Shown piece by piece: positions 36,685 to 40,792 of a stretch of DNA of 40,792 nucleotides. The stretch's first letter is position 1. Each line of letters starts with the position of its first letter. A program made the translations under genes and the position numbers. The stretch spans positions 1 to 40,792 of the forward strand of contig JAHKAM010000044.1 of the NCBI GenBank assembly GCA_018826515.1. Reading direction: 5' to 3'. The notes under the pieces were generated by a model. It saw only the letters and a program-made list of their open reading frames with translations. It ran no database searches and was not told the origin of the DNA. The DNA comes from Alphaproteobacteria bacterium. GTDB taxonomy: Bacteria > Pseudomonadota > Alphaproteobacteria > Caulobacterales > Caulobacteraceae.

Positions 36685-37425
36685 TTAGCCCGCGTCGGGA
36701 GCATTCGCCAGAGCCCCGATGACACCCCCCGCGCGACGGTCCAGCTCCTGTCGCGCGGCGGCCACGACATCGGCGTCCATATCTCCCTGCCCGGCCATCC
36801 AGCGCAGATAGTCGTCCGGCGGCTCGGCCCACGGCCGCCCGCGATGCTTGCCGAACGGAATGCGGTCCAGACGCCTCGGTTCGTTGGTCCAGGCCAGCAT
36901 CTGCTCGACTGTGGCGACCTTCAGCATGTCGATCAGCAGATGCGCCGTCACCCAGGCGTCCGGCCCCGCCCGGTGGGCCGGATCGGCCAGCGCCGGGTCC
37001 AGCCTCAGGCCGCGCCAGTACCGCAGCACCTGATTCGAATGCCCCGGCGCCTCGGGCCAGACGTTCTTCGCCGACCGCACGGTGCAGATCCATGGCAGGC
37101 CGCCATGCGCCGTATCGGCGATGAACCCCCGCTCAAACCGCGCCGAATGCGCCACCATCACATCAGCGGGCGTCGCCAGGAACATCTCGCGCAGACGGTA
37201 CTCATCGCAGTGTGGATCGTCGTCGCAGAAATGCTCTGGTGTCAGATGATGCACCGCCATGGCGTGAAACGAGATCTCGCCCCGCGGCCGGAACAGTTTC
37301 GTCACCGGCGGCGCCGCCACCCATCCGCCCGCCCCGTCGGGCAGGACGTCGACAATTCCGACCTCGAGAATTTCCGAGGATCGGTCTCCGCCGGAGGTTT
37401 CGAGATCGACGACACGAAGGCGCAT
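36685..37425 (-). CDS. ExoX-like DEDD 3'-5' exonuclease
   Basis: This 246-aa protein resembles exodeoxyribonuclease X. The DnaQ-type domain has Val-Val-Asp-Leu-Glu-Thr-Ser-Gly at the start (motif I, Asp6 and Glu8) and His-Arg-Ala-Gly-Pro-Asp near 155-160 (motif III). Motif II reads Ala-His-Ser-Ala-Arg-Phe-Glu, with Glu where Asp is usual. Residues about 190-216 (Ile-Pro-Phe-Gly-Lys-His-Arg-Gly-Arg-Pro-Trp...Asp-Tyr-Leu-Arg-Trp-Met) form the small C-terminal module also seen in other ExoX-like proteins. The ATG at 37425 gives the canonical start but has no clear ribosome site; an upstream extension of 20 codons is less likely. It lies 36 bases upstream of mrcA. Confidence 0.86.
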   Translation of the reverse strand: MRLRVVDLETSGGDRSSEILEVGIVDVLPDGAGGWVAAPPVTKLFRPRGEISFHAMAVHHLTPEHFCDDDPHCDEYRLREMFLATPADVMVAHSARFERGFIADTAHGGLPWICTVRSAKNVWPEAPGHSNQVLRYWRGLRLDPALADPAHRAGPDAWVTAHLLIDMLKVATVEQMLAWTNEPRRLDRIPFGKHRGRPWAEPPDDYLRWMAGQGDMDADVVAAARQELDRRAGGVIGALANAPDAG

Positions 37426-37694
37426 GGGGCGGAGATAGGGTGTTTGGGGGCCGAGAGCGAGGCTCGGCCCAAGTCCGGCGCCCACGCGCGCAACGCTGCA
37501 GGCCCGGCCGCCCTACGGGGCCATCCGCTGCCGGAAGGTCAGCGCCCCGGAAGAAAATCGGCCATGAACGGGCCTGCGGAAGACCCGCGCTCGCAGGGAG
37601 ACCCGCACATGGGGGCGAGTGTCAGCGGCCGCACGCTGCACATCCGATGCCGAAGCCCGACCACGGGCCGGCTCGCTGGCCAGCAAGTCCCACC

Positions 37695-38168
37695 TCACCT
37701 GATCGCGGATCCAACACTGCTGATTGTGAAGACAGATGCGCTTCCCGCACGTGGCCATTTCCACGCATAAAACATAATCAACAAAAGAATCACTACCTCT
37801 ACAGCAGCTCCAATCATCATATGAATCCACGCTTCACCGGATAAGTTGAACAACGTATAGGGGATATAAACAGTCGCGACTATTATGTTTGTCCAGCGAT
37901 TTACTTTCGCTGACAATACGATTGATAGGCAAATCATTAGCGCCGGTATCATCACAGATACGAGACCCGCTACAAGGAATGTTTGGCTGATATCAAATAC
38001 AAACACTTTGCCCGACATCATCTCTTCAAGTGATCCCGGCATATACAAGTGGAAGTAGTCCACATAGATGTATAGAAACATGAAACTCGTCCACAGAGAT
38101 GCAATTTTCAGCCTCACATTTATCTTGATTTCCTCGAGCGCGCTTTGGCTTGTTTTCTGCGCTTTCAT
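37695..38168 (-). CDS. DUF6326-type four-helix membrane protein in AT-rich segment
   Basis: The 157-aa protein has four transmembrane helices (about 25-44, 58-84, 91-110 and 113-135). The start of the conserved region, Ile-Lys-Ile-Asn-Val-Arg-Leu-Lys-Ile-Ala-Ser-Leu-Trp followed by Phe-Leu-Tyr-Ile-Tyr-Val-Asp-Tyr-Phe-His-Leu-Tyr, resembles DUF6326 proteins. The function is unknown. Codon use (many TAT, ATA, AAT) and base composition differ sharply from all neighbours, indicating recent horizontal gain. GAGAG lies 7 bases before the ATG. Confidence 0.85.
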   Translation of the reverse strand: MKAQKTSQSALEEIKINVRLKIASLWTSFMFLYIYVDYFHLYMPGSLEEMMSGKVFVFDISQTFLVAGLVSVMIPALMICLSIVLSAKVNRWTNIIVATVYIPYTLFNLSGEAWIHMMIGAAVEVVILLLIMFYAWKWPRAGSASVFTISSVGSAIR

Positions 38169-38298
38169 GTTTTTACTCTCTTGTGGTTAGGGGCGGGGGC
38201 GCAGGCTGTGCCCGACCGGACCAGAGACGGCCGCCGCAAGACAACAGACCGCGGGGTCGGTCATCGCTTCCGTCCAGCCTCACGGAGGCGGGCGACGG

Positions 38299-39018
38299 TT
38301 AACTGCCGATCGATGAGGCGGATTGGCTGTCACTCGGCAGGGCCTGCCAGGGCACGGCGGGTTCGCCCACCTCCGACGCACGCCGTTTGCGCGCCACGAT
38401 GAAGGGACGCCGGTCATTGCCCCTGGACGCATGGTTTTCTGTGGCGAGGATGTCGAAATCGGCTGAGCTGACAAGCCTGCAAAGCTCAGCCTGCCTGAAG
38501 ACGCTGACATAGGGCGCCCTGCCGATCGCGCGCATGCCCGGCAACAGGACAAGACCCAGAAGCGGGTTCATATCTCCGAGACAGGGCGTCTTGGTAATGA
38601 ACAGGCCACCCGGGGCAAGCAGGGCATGGATTCGCCGGAGCGTCCCCGGCACGTCGCGGACCATGTGGAGGTAGTTGAACCCCAGAACCGCATGGTACCG
38701 CCCGATTTCGAACATCGAGGCCTCGGCGGTCCCGACCTGAAAGGCAAGGGCCGGAATAGCACTGGCCGCCTGCTTCTCCCTGGCGATCGCGATCATTCCG
38801 GCGGAAAGGTCCGTCGCCAGATAACTCTGCACATCGCCGGCGATGTGCAGCGCGGTGCTCCCGGTCCCGCAGCCCAGTTCGAGGACCTGGTCGTCCGCTT
38901 TCAGCAGCGCCCGGGTCCGCGCCAGGGTGCGCTCATAGCCGCCCTGATCTGCAATGACGTCCCTGGCGTACTTGGGCGAGATCCTGTCCCAGAACCGCGC
39001 GTCGCTGGCTGTACTCAT
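38299..39018 (-). CDS. SAM-dependent class I methyltransferase
   Basis: This 239-aa protein has a Rossmann-type methyltransferase core. Motif I is Glu-Leu-Gly-Cys-Gly-Thr-Gly-Ser-Thr-Ala near 53-62, followed by Ala-Thr-Asp-Leu-Ser-Ala-Gly-Met-Ile near 74-82 and His-Ala-Leu-Leu-Ala-Pro-Gly-Gly-Leu-Phe near 130-139. The N-terminal Phe-Trp-Asp-Arg-Ile-Ser-Pro-Lys-Tyr-Ala-Arg is typical of small-molecule methyltransferases. The start at 39018 has AGGAG nine bases upstream; the frame is open further but enters the LysR promoter. It is divergent from the LysR-type gene, its likely regulator. The substrate is unknown. Confidence 0.9.
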   Translation of the reverse strand: MSTASDARFWDRISPKYARDVIADQGGYERTLARTRALLKADDQVLELGCGTGSTALHIAGDVQSYLATDLSAGMIAIAREKQAASAIPALAFQVGTAEASMFEIGRYHAVLGFNYLHMVRDVPGTLRRIHALLAPGGLFITKTPCLGDMNPLLGLVLLPGMRAIGRAPYVSVFRQAELCRLVSSADFDILATENHASRGNDRRPFIVARKRRASEVGEPAVPWQALPSDSQSASSIGS

Positions 39019-39052
39019 GCTGGAGTGCTCCTGTGCGAGAGCAATTAGCATA

Positions 39053-39099
39053 TGCGTATATCGGGTAAATTGCCGAAATGTGTAACCGTGATATACGCA
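39053..39099. promoter_or_regulatory. Candidate LysR-type operator, 10-bp inverted repeat
   Basis: TGCGTATATC (39053-39062) and GATATACGCA (39090-39099) are perfect inverted repeats 27 bases apart in the gap between the divergent methyltransferase and LysR-type genes. LysR regulators commonly bind such dyads in divergent promoters to control themselves and the neighbour. Confidence 0.6.
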
Positions 39100-39104
39100 C
39101 CTGC

Positions 39105-39980
39105 ATGAAGACCATGGACTGGAACCATATCCGCGCATTTCATGCGACCGCCATTGCCGGATCCCTGTCGGCCGCCGCGCGCCAGCTCGGTCTGACCCAA
39201 CCCACCTTGTCGCGGCAGGTTGTGGCGCTTGAGTCCGATCTGGACGTGACCCTGTTTGAACGGCGGGGCCGCAAGCTGATCCTGACCCAGACCGGGCTGG
39301 AACTCCTCGATCACATCCGCATCATGGGGGACGCGGCGGATATGCTCGCTGTCGCCGCCAGCGGACGAGCGCAGGAGATCAGCGGGCGGGTGTGCATCTC
39401 TGCCACTGACACCTTCGCGGCCTATATTCTTCCCGAGATCGTGGGGCGCATCAGATCAGAAGCGCCGCAGATCACGATCGCGATCGTCGCCTCCAATGCG
39501 TTCAGCGATCTACATCGTGGGGAAGCGGACATCGCCATCCGCAATGTCCGCCCTGATCGCCCCGGTCTGGTCGGCCGGCATATCCGGGATTCCGACGCGG
39601 GATTCTTCGCCTCCGGGGACTGGGTCGCCCGCAACGGCCTGCCCAACGGTCCTGCCGATCTCGCCAACGCGGCCATGATGGGCTTCGATGACCCTCAATT
39701 CGCCAGTCACCTGCGTGAGATCGGCATCCCGATCACCACCGACGATCTGAGAATCGTATCGGAATCGTCTCTGGTGGTCTGGGAAATGGCCAAACGCGGG
39801 ATGGGCGCGGCCGTGATGATCTACGAAGTGGCTGAGCGGACGCCGGGAATGGTGAATCTCCTGCCCGACATGGCCCCGATTCCGGTGCCGATCTGGCTGG
39901 TCACCCATCAGGAACTGGAATCCAGCCCCCGCATAAGATTGGTCCAGGCAATCATGGCCGAAGAACTGGCCCGGATATAG
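39105..39980 (+). CDS. LysR-family transcriptional regulator
   Basis: The 291-aa form starts Met-Lys-Thr-Met-Asp-Trp-Asn-His-Ile-Arg-Ala-Phe. A start three codons later is also possible, and one at 39078 would place the operator arm inside the gene. The N-terminal helix-turn-helix reads Gly-Ser-Leu-Ser-Ala-Ala-Ala-Arg-Gln-Leu-Gly-Leu-Thr-Gln-Pro-Thr-Leu-Ser-Arg-Gln near 20-39. The C-terminal effector-binding domain (about 90-288) has Gly-Arg-Val-Cys-Ile-Ser-Ala and Gly-Glu-Ala-Asp-Ile-Ala-Ile-Arg. It is divergent from the methyltransferase gene and probably regulates it. The inducer is unknown. Confidence 0.93.
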   Translation: MKTMDWNHIRAFHATAIAGSLSAAARQLGLTQPTLSRQVVALESDLDVTLFERRGRKLILTQTGLELLDHIRIMGDAADMLAVAASGRAQEISGRVCISATDTFAAYILPEIVGRIRSEAPQITIAIVASNAFSDLHRGEADIAIRNVRPDRPGLVGRHIRDSDAGFFASGDWVARNGLPNGPADLANAAMMGFDDPQFASHLREIGIPITTDDLRIVSESSLVVWEMAKRGMGAAVMIYEVAERTPGMVNLLPDMAPIPVPIWLVTHQELESSPRIRLVQAIMAEELARI

Positions 39981-40059
39981 TTCAGGGTCCCGCCAGCCCG
40001 CCCCGCTCCCCGCGCGAGCGTCCCGCCGGGGGTGGGGTTCGCTGAACATCAGGAAGCCT

Positions 40060-40792
40060 TCAGGGTTGCCCCGCCGCCCCGCCGTTCGCCGCCATCTGCA
40101 ACGACCCCGCCGGCTCACGGAAATAGCGGTCGATCCCGTCAGCCACGGCGCGCATCAGGCGGCGGCGGGCGCGACTGTCGGTGAGCAGCCGTTCGTCCTC
40201 GGGATTGGTGATGAACCCCATCTCCAGCAGGACAGCCGGCACATCCGGCGCCAGAAGCACGGCCAGGCCGGCGTCGCGGTGGCTGCGGCGCAGCATCGGA
40301 TGGTCTGCGCCCTCCAGCTCGCCCAGCAGGGTGCGGGCCAGCTGGGCCGAACGGTTCTGGGTCGCGCGCTGGGTCATGTCCAGCAGGATGCGGTCCACCG
40401 AAGGGTCGCGCCCCGGCAGGTTCAGACTGCGATGCCAGTTCTCGCCGCGGGTGAACTCGCGTACGGCCCGGCCGGCGCCCTGTTCGGACAGGGTGTAGAC
40501 GCTCGCCCCGCGGGTCGCCGGATCGGCCCCGGCGTCGGCGTGCAGGCTGATGAAAAGGTCGGCGTCGGCCTGACGGGCGATAGCCACGCGGCGATACAGA
40601 GCGACATAGGCGTCGGTCTCGCGCGTCAGACGCACCCGGTAACGGCCGGTCCGCTCCAGTTCGCGCTTCAGGTCCAGGGCCGCGGCCAGGGTGACGGCGC
40701 TCTCGCGGGCCTCCGCGCCCTGGGCGCCGGGGTCGCGACCCCCGTGGCCGGCGTCGATGAAGATCAGCGGCCGCCCGGCGGGCCGCTCGGCC
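40060..40792 (-). CDS. N-acetylmuramoyl-L-alanine amidase (Amidase_3), partial
   Basis: This amidase cleaves the bond between N-acetylmuramic acid and the stem peptide, a step in daughter-cell separation. About 243 C-terminal residues are visible; the N-terminus, expected to hold a signal and AMIN-type domain, is beyond the window end. The catalytic domain shows Ile-Phe-Ile-Asp-Ala-Gly-His-Gly-Gly-Arg-Asp-Pro-Gly-Ala (first Zn His), Ser-Leu-His-Ala-Asp-Ala (second Zn His) and Leu-Leu-Glu-Met-Gly-Phe-Ile-Thr-Asn (catalytic Glu). It is AmiC-like. In Caulobacter, as I recall, this gene sits directly beside the PBP1A gene; here 3.4 kb separates them. Confidence 0.94.
   Translation of the reverse strand, partial: AERPAGRPLIFIDAGHGGRDPGAQGAEARESAVTLAAALDLKRELERTGRYRVRLTRETDAYVALYRRVAIARQADADLFISLHADAGADPATRGASVYTLSEQGAGRAVREFTRGENWHRSLNLPGRDPSVDRILLDMTQRATQNRSAQLARTLLGELEGADHPMLRRSHRDAGLAVLLAPDVPAVLLEMGFITNPEDERLLTDSRARRRLMRAVADGIDRYFREPAGSLQMAANGGAAGQP

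Noticed and set aside
37513..37830. 105-codon minus-strand frame partly overlapping the DUF6326-type gene
   Set aside because: It changes composition in mid-frame, has no family match I recognise and overlaps a better gene. I see no supported gene in 37426-37694, though a decayed fragment is possible.
37426..40059. Insertion sequence or integrase associated with the AT-rich segment
   Set aside because: I found no transposase or integrase frame, no terminal inverted repeats and no target duplication at its edges.

Overview
The window is GC-rich, coding-dense chromosomal DNA from an alphaproteobacterium, most likely a Caulobacteraceae member close to Brevundimonas or Caulobacter. The evidence is the iscR-iscS-sufBCDS-sufT-sufA order, an M23 peptidase/bactofilin pair next to prfB and a PBP1A gene, promoters resembling the Caulobacter housekeeping consensus (TTGACGS-N10-14-GCTANAWC, recalled), and several near-matches to the CtrA box TTAA-N7-TTAA. 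The genus is an inference; no rRNA gene is present.

Region 1 (1-13713, minus strand) is the nuo operon for respiratory complex I, in order A-B-C-D-E-F-G-H-I-J-K-L, with nuoL cut by the window edge. Nine small non-subunit genes lie between subunit genes: a 136-aa membrane protein (C/D); a SnoaL-like protein, a 133-aa membrane protein and a 62-aa protein (D/E); 59-aa and 88-aa membrane proteins (E/F); a 158-aa lipoprotein and a cold-shock-like/TM2 protein (F/G); and a 71-aa lipoprotein (H/I). Nearly all overlap their neighbours by 1-10 bases or sit within 3 bases of them. A promoter is visible upstream of nuoA.

Region 2 (13832-19149) holds tRNA-Asp(GUC) with a perfect 13-bp inverted repeat over its 3' end, a small exported protein and a polysaccharide deacetylase (minus), then an RhlE-type DEAD-box helicase with a long leader, a GGDEF protein and a PlsC-type acyltransferase (plus).

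Region 3 (19159-26142, minus) is the iron-sulfur assembly operon iscR-iscS-like-sufB-sufC-sufD-sufS-sufT-sufA. A GACT-N5-AGTC palindrome overlaps the iscR -10 element. Complex I is rich in Fe-S clusters, so regions 1 and 3 are functionally linked. A divergent alpha/beta-hydrolase-fold gene starts from the same intergenic region and has Gln where the nucleophile Ser is expected.

Region 4 (26864-30955) has two REPIN-like palindromic elements, a coupled three-gene cluster (85-aa protein, DOMON-like protein, NamZ/DUF1343 protein; minus), tyrS, and a single-cysteine Bcp peroxiredoxin.

Region 5 (31119-40792) is centred on the cell envelope. It holds an M23 peptidase overlapping a bactofilin gene that starts with TTG and encodes an MF-x-K membrane-targeting start, a strong terminator, prfB with the classic +1 programmed frameshift, paired heptad repeats, the PBP1A gene, and an amidase cut by the window edge. 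Between PBP1A and the amidase lie an ExoX-like exonuclease gene and an AT-rich island-like segment (DUF6326-type membrane protein, methyltransferase, divergent LysR regulator) that looks horizontally acquired.
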